DNA from: Actinomycetes bacterium
GTDB lineage: Bacteria > Actinomycetota > Actinomycetes > Actinomycetales > Cellulomonadaceae
Direction of reading: 5' to 3'
DNA: 10,493 nt
Assembly (NCBI GenBank): GCA_023430425.1
Contig: JAEZAR010000131.1
Coordinates: 1-10,493 of the forward strand
In this document: one piece after another, positions 1 to 6,720 of the stretch
Numbering within the stretch: the first letter of the stretch is position 1
How the letters are laid out: each line of letters starts with the position of its first letter
Notes under the pieces: model-generated
Told to the model about the DNA's origin: nothing
What the model saw: the letters and a program-made list of their open reading frames with translations, nothing else
The model's database searches: none
Translations under genes and position numbers: made by a program

Positions 1-962
1 GCCTCGTCACCGGGCTGCGACCGACGCGGCGCGGCGACCGGTCGGCCGACCGGGTGACGGTCCGGTCAGTCGGTCCGCTGGGCCTCGCGGCGCGTCAGGT
101 CAGCCTCGTCGTCCCGGGGCGCCTGCGCGTGCTGCCCGAGTTCGCCTCGAGGCGGCACCTGCCGAGCCGGCTCGCGAGGCTGCGCGAGCTCGACGGGCGG
201 ACGGCCGTCCAGGTCCGCGGCGCGGGCACGGAGTTCGACTCGCTCCGCGAGTACGTCATCGGCGACGACGTCCGCTCGATCGACTGGCGCGCGACCGCCC
301 GGCGGGGCGACGTCGTCGTCCGGACGTGGCGGCCCGAGCGCGACCGCCGGGTCCTCCTCGTGCTCGACACGGGCCGCACCTCCGCCGCCCGCATCGGCGA
401 CCTGCCGCGCATCGACGCCTCCATCGAGGCGGCCCTGCTGCTGTCCGCGCTCGCCTCACGCGCGGGCGACCGCGTCGACCTCATCGCCTACGACCGGCGG
501 GTCCGGGCGCAGGTGGCCGGCGCGGGCGGGCCACGGCTCATGCCCGCGCTCGCCGACGCCCTCGCCCCGCTGGAGCCCGCGCTCGTCGAGACCGACTGGC
601 CGGGGGTCGTCGCGCAGGTCCAGCAGCGGATGTCGCGCCGTGCCCTCGTCGTGCTGCTCACCGCCCTCGAGCCGTCGGTCGTCGAGAACGGCGCGCTGCC
701 GGTCGTCGGGCCGCTGGCGCACGACCACATGGTCGTGCTGGCCTCGGTGGCCGACCCCGAGGTCGCCGCGCTGCGGGAGCGCCGTGACTCGGCGGCCGAG
801 GTCTACGACGCCGCGGCGGCCGAGCGCACCGAGCTCGAGCGCGCCGCGGTGACCCTGCGGCTGCGCCAGCGCGGCGTCGAGGTGGTCGACGCCCTGCCGG
901 ACGACCTCGCCCCGCGCCTGGCGGACACGTACGTAGCGCTGAAGGCGGCCGCGAGGCTCTGA
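1..962 (+). CDS. DUF58 domain-containing protein (partial, 5' end outside window)
   Basis: The reading frame is open from the first complete codon at base 3, and residues before the first in-window GTG (54) already look like DUF58 sequence (RPTRRGDR, then VRSVGPLGLAARQ). The gene therefore starts upstream and 54 is not its start. The family hallmark lies at about 225-350: GTEFDSLREYVIGDD, then RSIDWRATARRGDVVVR. It is followed by a hydrophobic strand and DTGRTS, a variant of the VWA metal-site motif DxSxS. DUF58 proteins have a VWA-like C-terminal half, are often preceded by membrane segments, and typically lie next to a MoxR AAA+ ATPase gene, which I would expect just left of the window. Known family: DUF58, no defined enzymatic activity. 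Inference: it works with the SpoIIM and RDD proteins encoded next door, as in the mycobacterial Rv3692-Rv3695 arrangement. It ends at a TGA, 30 bp from the convergent SpoIIM gene. Confidence 0.9.
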   Translation, partial: LVTGLRPTRRGDRSADRVTVRSVGPLGLAARQVSLVVPGRLRVLPEFASRRHLPSRLARLRELDGRTAVQVRGAGTEFDSLREYVIGDDVRSIDWRATARRGDVVVRTWRPERDRRVLLVLDTGRTSAARIGDLPRIDASIEAALLLSALASRAGDRVDLIAYDRRVRAQVAGAGGPRLMPALADALAPLEPALVETDWPGVVAQVQQRMSRRALVVLLTALEPSVVENGALPVVGPLAHDHMVVLASVADPEVAALRERRDSAAEVYDAAAAERTELERAAVTLRLRQRGVEVVDALPDDLAPRLADTYVALKAAARL

Positions 963-966
963 CCGG

Positions 967-991
967 GCGGGGCGCCGGGCCCGGGCTCCGC
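967..991. terminator. Possible bidirectional hairpin between DUF58 and SpoIIM genes
   Basis: The arms GCGGGGC (967-973) and GCTCCGC (985-991) can pair over 7 bp with one G-U wobble. The loop is itself GC-palindromic. It fills almost the whole 30-bp gap between two convergent stop codons. There is no T tract, as is common for actinobacterial terminators, so this rests on position and dyad symmetry alone; in DNA this GC-rich such a stem can occur by chance. Confidence 0.3.
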
Positions 992-992
992 G

Positions 993-1988
993 TCAGCCGG
1001 CGACCGGCAGCACGTCGCCGGCGTGCTCGGGTCGCACGTCGCCGGTCTCGCCCGCCCGGACGGCCCGCCGCCCGAGCAGCAGCGTGTACGTCCAGAAGGC
1101 GCCCAGGGCGAGGGCGCCGACCGACACCTTCAGCCACCACGGCAGCGCCGACGGCGTCACGAAACCCTCGATGAGACCCGCCACCGCCAGCACGGCCACG
1201 AGCCCGAGGGCGACGGAGATCAGCGCCCGCCCCTCCTCGGCCACGGCGCGACCCCTGGGGCGCGGCCCGGGATCCACCACCGTCCAGAAGATGCGCAGCC
1301 CCGCCGCCCCGGCCACGAACACGGCGGTCAGCTCCAGCAGGCCGTGCGGGGCGATGAGCTGGAAGAACACGTCGAGGCCGCCGTGCAGCGCCATCACGGC
1401 ACCCGCGCTGCCGACCGCCACGGCGTTCTGGACCTGGACCAGCACCGGCCAGACGCCCGTGATGCCGAACGCGACGCACTGCGCGGCGATCCACGCGTTG
1501 TTCGTCCACACCTGGGCCGTGAAGCTGCCCGGCGGGTTGTTCGAGTAGTAGTTGGCGAACTCCTCCTCGGCGTACCGCTCGAGGTCGGCCGGGTCGCCGA
1601 TGGCGGCCTGTGCCTCGGGGGTCAGGTACACGTGCACCCCGCTCGCGACCGCGATCGCGACGAAGGCGACCATGACCCCGACCGTCCACCACCGGATGCG
1701 GTACAGCGCGGCGGGCAGCGACCAGACGAAGAAGCGCGCGACGTCGGACAGCGCAGGGTCGTGCGCACCCGCGATCGCTGCCCGCGCCCGCCCCAGCACG
1801 TCGGAGAGCCGGGACACGACGGCCGGGTCGGGCGCTGTGGAGCGCACGGTGGACAGGTGGGTGGCCACCTCCTGGTAGAGGCGGACCAGCTCGTCGGCCT
1901 CCGCGCCGGTCAGGTCGCGCCGGGAGGCGAGCACGCCGAGGCGGTCCCACGTCGCGCCGTGCACCGCGGTGAAGGCGTCGAGGTCCAC
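993..1988 (-). CDS. SpoIIM family (stage II sporulation protein M-like) membrane protein
   Basis: A 331-residue integral membrane protein. The N-terminal ~95 residues are soluble and helical. About five or six hydrophobic segments follow, near residues 101-122, 165-210 (one or two), 217-238, 254-277 and 286-306. The SpoIIM signature is at 213-233: HGLLELTAVFVAGAAGLRI, matching the family pattern HG..E..A....AGAAGL. A probable loop at 123-160 carries an acidic, Asn-rich stretch (EEEFANYYSNN). In Bacillus, SpoIIM belongs to the SpoIIDMP engulfment complex, but homologues are widespread in non-sporulating actinobacteria, where the role is undefined. No SpoIID or SpoIIP is visible here. The start is GTG at 1988: it gives the expected N-terminus (MDLDAF) and leaves 62 bp to the divergent RDD gene. 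There is no good Shine-Dalgarno; a weak -10-like CAGGCT ends 7 nt upstream. It converges on DUF58. Confidence 0.9.
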   Translation of the reverse strand: MDLDAFTAVHGATWDRLGVLASRRDLTGAEADELVRLYQEVATHLSTVRSTAPDPAVVSRLSDVLGRARAAIAGAHDPALSDVARFFVWSLPAALYRIRWWTVGVMVAFVAIAVASGVHVYLTPEAQAAIGDPADLERYAEEEFANYYSNNPPGSFTAQVWTNNAWIAAQCVAFGITGVWPVLVQVQNAVAVGSAGAVMALHGGLDVFFQLIAPHGLLELTAVFVAGAAGLRIFWTVVDPGPRPRGRAVAEEGRALISVALGLVAVLAVAGLIEGFVTPSALPWWLKVSVGALALGAFWTYTLLLGRRAVRAGETGDVRPEHAGDVLPVAG

Positions 1989-1995
1989 GGCGGTC

Positions 1996-2001
1996 AGCCT
2001 G
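1996..2001 (-). promoter_or_regulatory. Candidate -10 element for the SpoIIM gene
   Basis: Read on the minus strand, CAGGCT ends 7 nt before the GTG start. It keeps only the A at position 2 and T at position 6 of TANNNT. On its own it is weak; I list it because the spacing equals that of the better hexamers in this window. No -35 is recognisable. Confidence 0.22.
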
Positions 2002-2035
2002 CCACACGGGGACCCGGGGCAGCGGCGGGCCCTGT

Positions 2036-2043
2036 GGGAGGAT
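2036..2043 (+). promoter_or_regulatory. Shine-Dalgarno (or overlapping -10) of the RDD gene
   Basis: GGGAGG lies at 2036-2041, followed after 9 nt by the GTG at 2051, an acceptable ribosome binding site that supports this start. The overlapping GAGGAT (2038-2043) also has A at position 2 and T at position 6, and ends 7 nt before the start. It could therefore instead be a -10 for a leaderless transcript. The sequence alone does not decide between them. Confidence 0.45.
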
Positions 2044-2050
2044 CGCGTCC

Positions 2051-2881
2051 GTGGGCGCCGGGCTGCAGGACGAGATCCTCCTGGGCGAGGGCGTCGTCAT
2101 CGACGCCCGTCCGGCCTCCTTCGCGTCCCGGCTCCTGGGGGCGGTGCTCGACGCGCTGGTGCTCGTCGGCGTGGCGCTCGGGATCTCGGTCGTCGTCAAC
2201 ACGCTCGGGATCGGGGCCGACGCCGCCGCCGGCGCGGCGCTCGCCGTCGCCTTCGCCGTCACGGTCCTCGTCGTCATCCCGGCGACGGTGGAGACGCTCA
2301 CCCGCGGGCGCTCGCTGGGCAAGCTCGCCGTCGGGCTGCGCGTCGTGCGCGACGACGGCGGCCCGATCCGGTTCCGGCACGCGATCACCCGGGCGCTGGT
2401 GGGCGTGCTCGAGATGTGGCTGACGTTCGGCTCCGTCGCGCTCATCACGTCCCTGGCCCACCCCAAGGGCAAGCGGCTGGGCGACGTCGTCGCGGGCACC
2501 TACGCGGTGCGGGTGCGCGGCGGTCAGCGGGCGCTGCCCCCCGTGGTGATGCCGCCCGAGCTGGCGCGCTGGGCGCACGCGGCCGACATCCGCCGCCTCC
2601 CCGACGGGCTCGCGCTGCGGGCACGGCAGCTGCTCGGGCGGGCGGCCGTGCTCCACCCGCAGTCCCGGGTGCGCCTCGGCCGGGAGATCGCGGCCGAGAT
2701 GGAGCCGTACGTCGCGCCGGGACCACCGGTCGGCACGCACCCGGAGCGGTTCATCGCCGCCGTGCTCGCCGAGCGCCGGGACCGCGAGTACCGCGCGAGC
2801 ATGGAGGCGGCGCGCCGGGCGCAGGCGGAGTCGGCGCTCCTGCGGCGGCTGCCGCACGCCGTCTCCGACCCGCTCGACTGA
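2051..2881 (+). CDS. RDD family membrane protein with C-terminal soluble extension
   Basis: A 276-residue protein. The RDD domain spans about residues 20-155. The conserved Arg27 and Asp34 sit in the first hydrophobic segment (RLLGAVLDALVLVG). A second membrane segment is near 60-80, then comes the loop GRSLGKLAVGLRVV (86-99), a third hydrophobic segment near 115-135, and a closing KGKRLGDVVAGTYAV (139-153) with the other conserved Asp (145). After residue 155 the protein is soluble, charged and Ala/Arg-rich for about 120 residues, beyond the minimal RDD domain. RDD proteins are small membrane proteins of mostly unknown role; some have been linked to ion transport. The gene diverges from SpoIIM, a pairing also seen in mycobacteria (Rv3694c/Rv3695), which suggests joint work at the membrane. 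The GTG start at 2051 is supported by an upstream GGGAGG. Confidence 0.92.
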   Translation: MGAGLQDEILLGEGVVIDARPASFASRLLGAVLDALVLVGVALGISVVVNTLGIGADAAAGAALAVAFAVTVLVVIPATVETLTRGRSLGKLAVGLRVVRDDGGPIRFRHAITRALVGVLEMWLTFGSVALITSLAHPKGKRLGDVVAGTYAVRVRGGQRALPPVVMPPELARWAHAADIRRLPDGLALRARQLLGRAAVLHPQSRVRLGREIAAEMEPYVAPGPPVGTHPERFIAAVLAERRDREYRASMEAARRAQAESALLRRLPHAVSDPLD

Positions 2882-2908
2882 GCCGCGGCCCGTCGGGCCC
2901 CCGCTCGC

Positions 2909-2937
2909 GTGCCCTCCGTGGGTACCGGGGAGGGCAC
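2909..2937. terminator. Bidirectional hairpin between RDD and lipoprotein genes
   Basis: The perfect 9-bp inverted repeat GTGCCCTCC (2909-2917) / GGAGGGCAC (2929-2937), with an 11-nt loop, lies in the 69-bp gap between two convergent stop codons. There is no T tract on either side. Position and a mismatch-free stem make it a good candidate for an intrinsic-type terminator serving both strands. Confidence 0.55.
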
Positions 2938-2950
2938 CGGACGGGCGTCG

Positions 2951-3952
2951 TCAGCTCCGGTCGGTGCGCAGGGCCGCCGCGAGCGCCTCGAGGTCGGCCC
3001 GGTGGGCGTCGACGTACTCCTGCTGGAGCTCGAACTCGATCGCCCGGTGCCGGGCCACCCAGTCGGTGGCCTCCTGGCAGTCGAGGTCCGCGACGGCGAC
3101 GCGGACCTCCTCCGGCGCCCGCTCCGCCGCCACGTCCGCGTCGAGGACCCCGTCCGCCGTCTCGGCGATCATCTCGTCCAGGAACGCCTGCTGGGCGGCG
3201 GAGGGCCTCGCGTACGCGAGGCCGGCGTCCGCCATGCACGACGCCCAGGCGGCGTCCACCTCGGCGAACCGCGGGTCGTCGCCCAGCGCCTCGAGGAAGG
3301 CGAAGGCCTCGTCGCGGACGCCCGTGAGGTAGGCCGCCTCCGAGCCGGTCGGCGACGACGCGCCGTCGGTGCAGCCGCCACCGTTCCGGCTGACCGACCC
3401 GTCCGCCCCGGTCTCGGTCACCGGACCCCACAGCGCCGTCTCGAACGCCTCCCGGCCCGCCGGCGTCATCTCCTCCAGGCGCGTCCAGTTCGGGTCGTCG
3501 TCGACGGAGTACATGTAGCTGCCGCCCCCGCCGTCCGGCGGCGAGGACCAGAAGCCGTAGCCCCACTTCTCGACGAACTCGCGCGTGCCCGGGGCGGGCC
3601 CGTCGATGTACTCGATGTCGTCGACGGCGGGCACCTGCGGGGTGTACTCGAAGCCCTGCTGCGCCATGCAGACCGCGATCAGGTTCTCGCGGGCAGCCAC
3701 CTGCGCCACGAGCTCCTCGACGGACCGGACGGTGTCGCCGAACCCGAGGTACTCCTCGAGCGGGCCGAGCGGCGGGGGCTCGGGCAGGGTGGGGACAGGC
3801 TCCGGCGTCGAGGACTCACCGGGTGACGGCGCGTCGTCGTCGGGCGGCTCGGCACGGCCCGAGCAGGCGGCCGACGACAGCGCGAGCACGGCCCCGAGAA
3901 CGACGGCGCCCAGCGCCCGACGCCGGACCCTCCCGGAGCCACCGACGCTCAT
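2951..3952 (-). CDS. Putative lipoprotein of unknown function, four cysteines in mature part
   Basis: A 333-residue protein that I do not recognise as a named family. It begins with a basic stretch (RVRRR, 8-12), a hydrophobic segment (13-25) and a lipobox-like LSSAAC, so it is probably lipidated at Cys30 after signal peptidase II cleavage. The Ser at -3 is less usual. A Pro/Glu/Asp-rich linker (about 34-65) follows, typical of a tether through the wall. The mature part has Cys95, Cys194, Cys239 and Cys292. Two stretches resemble each other: CMAQQGFEY (95-103) and CMADAGLAY (239-247), suggesting an internal repeat. I chose ATG 3952 because the next ATG upstream (3964) would sit inside the TATGGT -10 hexamer (3960-3965) and a start still further up would overlap the M15 gene. 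This start also gives a normal signal peptide. The gene follows the M15 lipoprotein gene on the same strand after a 41-bp gap. Confidence 0.8.
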   Translation of the reverse strand: MSVGGSGRVRRRALGAVVLGAVLALSSAACSGRAEPPDDDAPSPGESSTPEPVPTLPEPPPLGPLEEYLGFGDTVRSVEELVAQVAARENLIAVCMAQQGFEYTPQVPAVDDIEYIDGPAPGTREFVEKWGYGFWSSPPDGGGGSYMYSVDDDPNWTRLEEMTPAGREAFETALWGPVTETGADGSVSRNGGGCTDGASSPTGSEAAYLTGVRDEAFAFLEALGDDPRFAEVDAAWASCMADAGLAYARPSAAQQAFLDEMIAETADGVLDADVAAERAPEEVRVAVADLDCQEATDWVARHRAIEFELQQEYVDAHRADLEALAAALRTDRS

Positions 3953-3959
3953 GCCCGGC

Positions 3960-3965
3960 ACCATA
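3960..3965 (-). promoter_or_regulatory. Candidate -10 (TATGGT) of the lipoprotein gene
   Basis: On the minus strand TATGGT matches TANNNT and ends 7 nt before the ATG at 3952, placing the transcription start at or next to the start codon. There is no Shine-Dalgarno in the 7 nt between them (GCCGGGC). It lies in the 41-bp gap after the M15 gene, so the lipoprotein gene may have its own leaderless transcript besides read-through. No clear -35. Confidence 0.4.
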
Positions 3966-3993
3966 CCGGCACGGCGTCGGGCGACGGCGCAGG

Positions 3994-4740
3994 TCAGCGG
4001 CCGGTCGTCGAGAAGTGCTGGTAGTCCGTCGGCGAGTCCCAGTAGCCGCCCCACTGCCAGCCCTCGGCCTCGAACGCACGGACCACCGCGTCGTCGGCGC
4101 GGATGACGCCGGGTGCCTCCGGCCGGGACACGAAGGCCCGGCCCGTGCGCGGTCCCACATGACCGCCCAGCACGTACGGGTTCTCCACGGGGTTGACGTC
4201 GATCGCGCGCCCGTAGGCGTGCTCCGACCAGGCCGTGCCGCCGGTGATCGCGCGGCAGTTGAACGCCGAGGTGTTGTCGGCGTACATCGAGGCCGTGTCG
4301 TCGGCCCCGAAGTCGTCGACGAGTCGCATCGACCGGACGGGGTACCGGAGCTCGAAGAGCTGGGCGAACACGCGGGTGACACCCTCGGCGACGTCGGCGT
4401 GCACCACGAGCTCACCGGTGCGCACGGCCCCGTCGAAGTCCACGTGCGTGACGGTGACGTAGCGCAGGTCCGTCAGCGGCACCGGGCAGCCCGGACGCCA
4501 GGACGCGCTCATGCGCGCGGCCAGCGCGTCGTCGACCGGCGAGATCGACGACGCGTACATCGGCACCGGCACGGCGGCCGCGGCGCGCGGGACGGGGGGC
4601 GCGCCGCGCACGTCCGCGACCGACGACTGGACCTGGACGACCGGGGCCGGGTCGGGCTCCGCCCCGCCCGGGGTGCAGCCGGCGACGACGGCGGGGGCGA
4701 GCAGCGCCGTCACCGCCACCACCCGCCCCCGATGCGTCAT
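3994..4740 (-). CDS. M15 family metallopeptidase, lipoprotein (D-Ala-D-Ala carboxypeptidase-like)
   Basis: A 248-residue secreted lipoprotein. The signal peptide ends in the lipobox VVAGC, lipidated at Cys22, and is followed by a Pro/Ala-rich linker to about residue 60. The C-terminal catalytic domain has the zinc motif of M15 peptidases: SEHAYGRAID (172-181) supplies His174 and Asp181. WQWGGYWDSPTDYQHF (228-243) supplies the third ligand His242, with Asp239 close by. The stretch NTSAFNCRAITGG (156-168) is typical of the actinobacterial M15 group with VanY-like carboxypeptidases. The known activity of the family is cutting D-Ala-D-Ala or L-Ala-D-Glu bonds in peptidoglycan; which bond is cut here cannot be read from the sequence. 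It would act outside the membrane. Cys84 and Cys162 could form a disulfide. ATG 4740 is 30 bp after the ahcY stop, without a clear Shine-Dalgarno; a GATACT hexamer lies 6 nt upstream. Confidence 0.88.
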   Translation of the reverse strand: MTHRGRVVAVTALLAPAVVAGCTPGGAEPDPAPVVQVQSSVADVRGAPPVPRAAAAVPVPMYASSISPVDDALAARMSASWRPGCPVPLTDLRYVTVTHVDFDGAVRTGELVVHADVAEGVTRVFAQLFELRYPVRSMRLVDDFGADDTASMYADNTSAFNCRAITGGTAWSEHAYGRAIDVNPVENPYVLGGHVGPRTGRAFVSRPEAPGVIRADDAVVRAFEAEGWQWGGYWDSPTDYQHFSTTGR

Positions 4741-4746
4741 CCGCGA

Positions 4747-4752
4747 AGTATC
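4747..4752 (-). promoter_or_regulatory. Candidate -10 (GATACT) of the M15 peptidase gene
   Basis: The minus-strand hexamer GATACT ends 6 nt before the ATG at 4740. It has the conserved A and final T of TANNNT but G in the first position. It lies in the 30-bp gap after ahcY, so the gene may be leaderless as well as co-transcribed with ahcY. No Shine-Dalgarno is seen. Confidence 0.32.
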
Positions 4753-4770
4753 GCGCCCGGTGGGGCCCGC

Positions 4771-6258
<1,488 letters not shown>

Positions 6259-6382
6259 GGCAGCTCCCGAAGGACGGCGCGCGGGCGCGCAGGGGCGGTG
6301 GGTCGGCGGCTCCGCCCGCGTCGGGCGGTCGCCTCGGGCCCGGCGCGGCCCCTCCGGGCCGACGGCATCACCTGCGCCAAGC
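6259..6382 (-). promoter_or_regulatory. ahcY 5' leader with several potential hairpins and a Shine-Dalgarno
   Basis: If TAGCAT at 6390-6395 is the -10, transcription starts near 6382 and leaves a leader of about 124 nt. It contains three dyads: 6337-6360 (7-bp arms GGCCCGG/CCGGGCC, 10-nt loop), 6312-6328 (7-bp arms CCGCCCG/CGGGCGG, 3-nt loop) and 6277-6290 (5-bp arms). The Shine-Dalgarno GGGAG is at 6264-6268, 5 nt before the ATG. I could not match the region to the SAH riboswitch consensus. Stems like these also arise by chance in such GC-rich DNA. Confidence 0.35.
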
Positions 6383-6389
6383 ACGACCC

Positions 6390-6395
6390 ATGCTA
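6390..6395 (-). promoter_or_regulatory. Candidate -10 (TAGCAT) of ahcY
   Basis: TAGCAT on the minus strand fits TANNNT and lies in the least GC-rich part of the 204-bp gap upstream of ahcY. No convincing -35 is present. It is the best hexamer I found in the gap; one starting nearer the gene was not seen. Confidence 0.35.
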
Positions 6396-6404
6396 CGTGA
6401 CCGC

Positions 6405-6420
6405 CCGGCGCGGGCGCCGG
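6405..6420 (-). terminator. Possible terminator hairpin downstream of the Trm112-like gene
   Basis: CCGGCG / CGCCGG arms (6405-6410 and 6415-6420) with a 4-nt loop, about 43 nt past the Trm112-like stop and just before the ahcY -10 candidate. There is no T tract. It would separate the phosphomannomutase-Trm112 transcript from ahcY, but a 6-bp GC stem is weak evidence. Confidence 0.27.
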
Positions 6421-6462
6421 GGTGGGCCGGACGCTCCGGGGCACCGGCGGGGTGCGGGAGGT

Positions 6463-6720
6463 TCAGACGGTCCCGCCGGAGGGGTAGGCCTCGTCGACGA
6501 GCAGCACGGGGACGCCGTCGCGCACGGGGTAGGCGAGGGCGCAGGCCGCGCCCGTGCACACCAGCTCGGGGGCGCCGTCGGGCCGGGTGCCGTCCACGAC
6601 CGGCGACCCGCACGCGGGGCACCGCAGGATCTCGCGGACCCACGCGGGCAGGGCGCCGGGCGCCGCCGGTCCCTCGTCCCCGACCGCGGGTCCGCCGTCG
6701 GTCGTCGCGTCCTCGCTCAC
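6463..6720 (-). CDS. Trm112-like zinc-binding small protein
   Basis: An 85-residue protein of the Trm112 (UPF0434) family. A Gly/Ala/Asp-rich N-terminal tail of about 25 residues precedes the domain. The domain has LRCPACG (32-38), then LVCTGAAC (53-60), giving four candidate zinc ligands: Cys34, Cys37, Cys55 and Cys60. It ends with the typical YPVRDGVPVLLVDEAY (64-79). Trm112 proteins are known as small partners that stabilise methyltransferases; what the bacterial short forms bind is largely unknown. The GTG start at 6720 overlaps the phosphomannomutase TGA in the sequence GTGA, so translation is probably coupled. A strong purine run (GGGGAGGGGGG, around 6724-6734) lies just upstream inside the preceding gene. 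The position next to phosphomannomutase is conserved in actinobacteria. The methyl-cycle gene ahcY lies just downstream, but I have no evidence that this is more than locus order. Confidence 0.87.
   Translation of the reverse strand: MSEDATTDGGPAVGDEGPAAPGALPAWVREILRCPACGSPVVDGTRPDGAPELVCTGAACALAYPVRDGVPVLLVDEAYPSGGTV

Noticed and set aside
54..56. GTG at 54 as the true start of the DUF58 gene
   Set aside because: The frame is open to the window edge and the residues before 54 already resemble the family, so the gene is cut by the window.
658..2499. A minus-strand open frame of 613 codons
   Set aside because: It is a frame-shifted shadow over SpoIIM and antisense to DUF58 and RDD, with low-complexity Arg-rich sequence.
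3953..4054. Upstream start for the unknown lipoprotein (ATG at 3964 or a start at 4054)
   Set aside because: 4054 overlaps the M15 gene and would place 34 extra residues before the signal peptide; 3964 lies inside the TATGGT -10 candidate.
6259..6382. SAH riboswitch upstream of ahcY
   Set aside because: I could not find the conserved core sequence elements in the leader; only generic GC-rich hairpins are visible.
6259..6444. N-terminal extension of AhcY to an in-frame start at 6444
   Set aside because: The added 62 residues are Pro/Arg-rich without similarity to AhcY, while ATG 6258 has a Shine-Dalgarno and gives the conserved N-terminus and the usual 495 residues.
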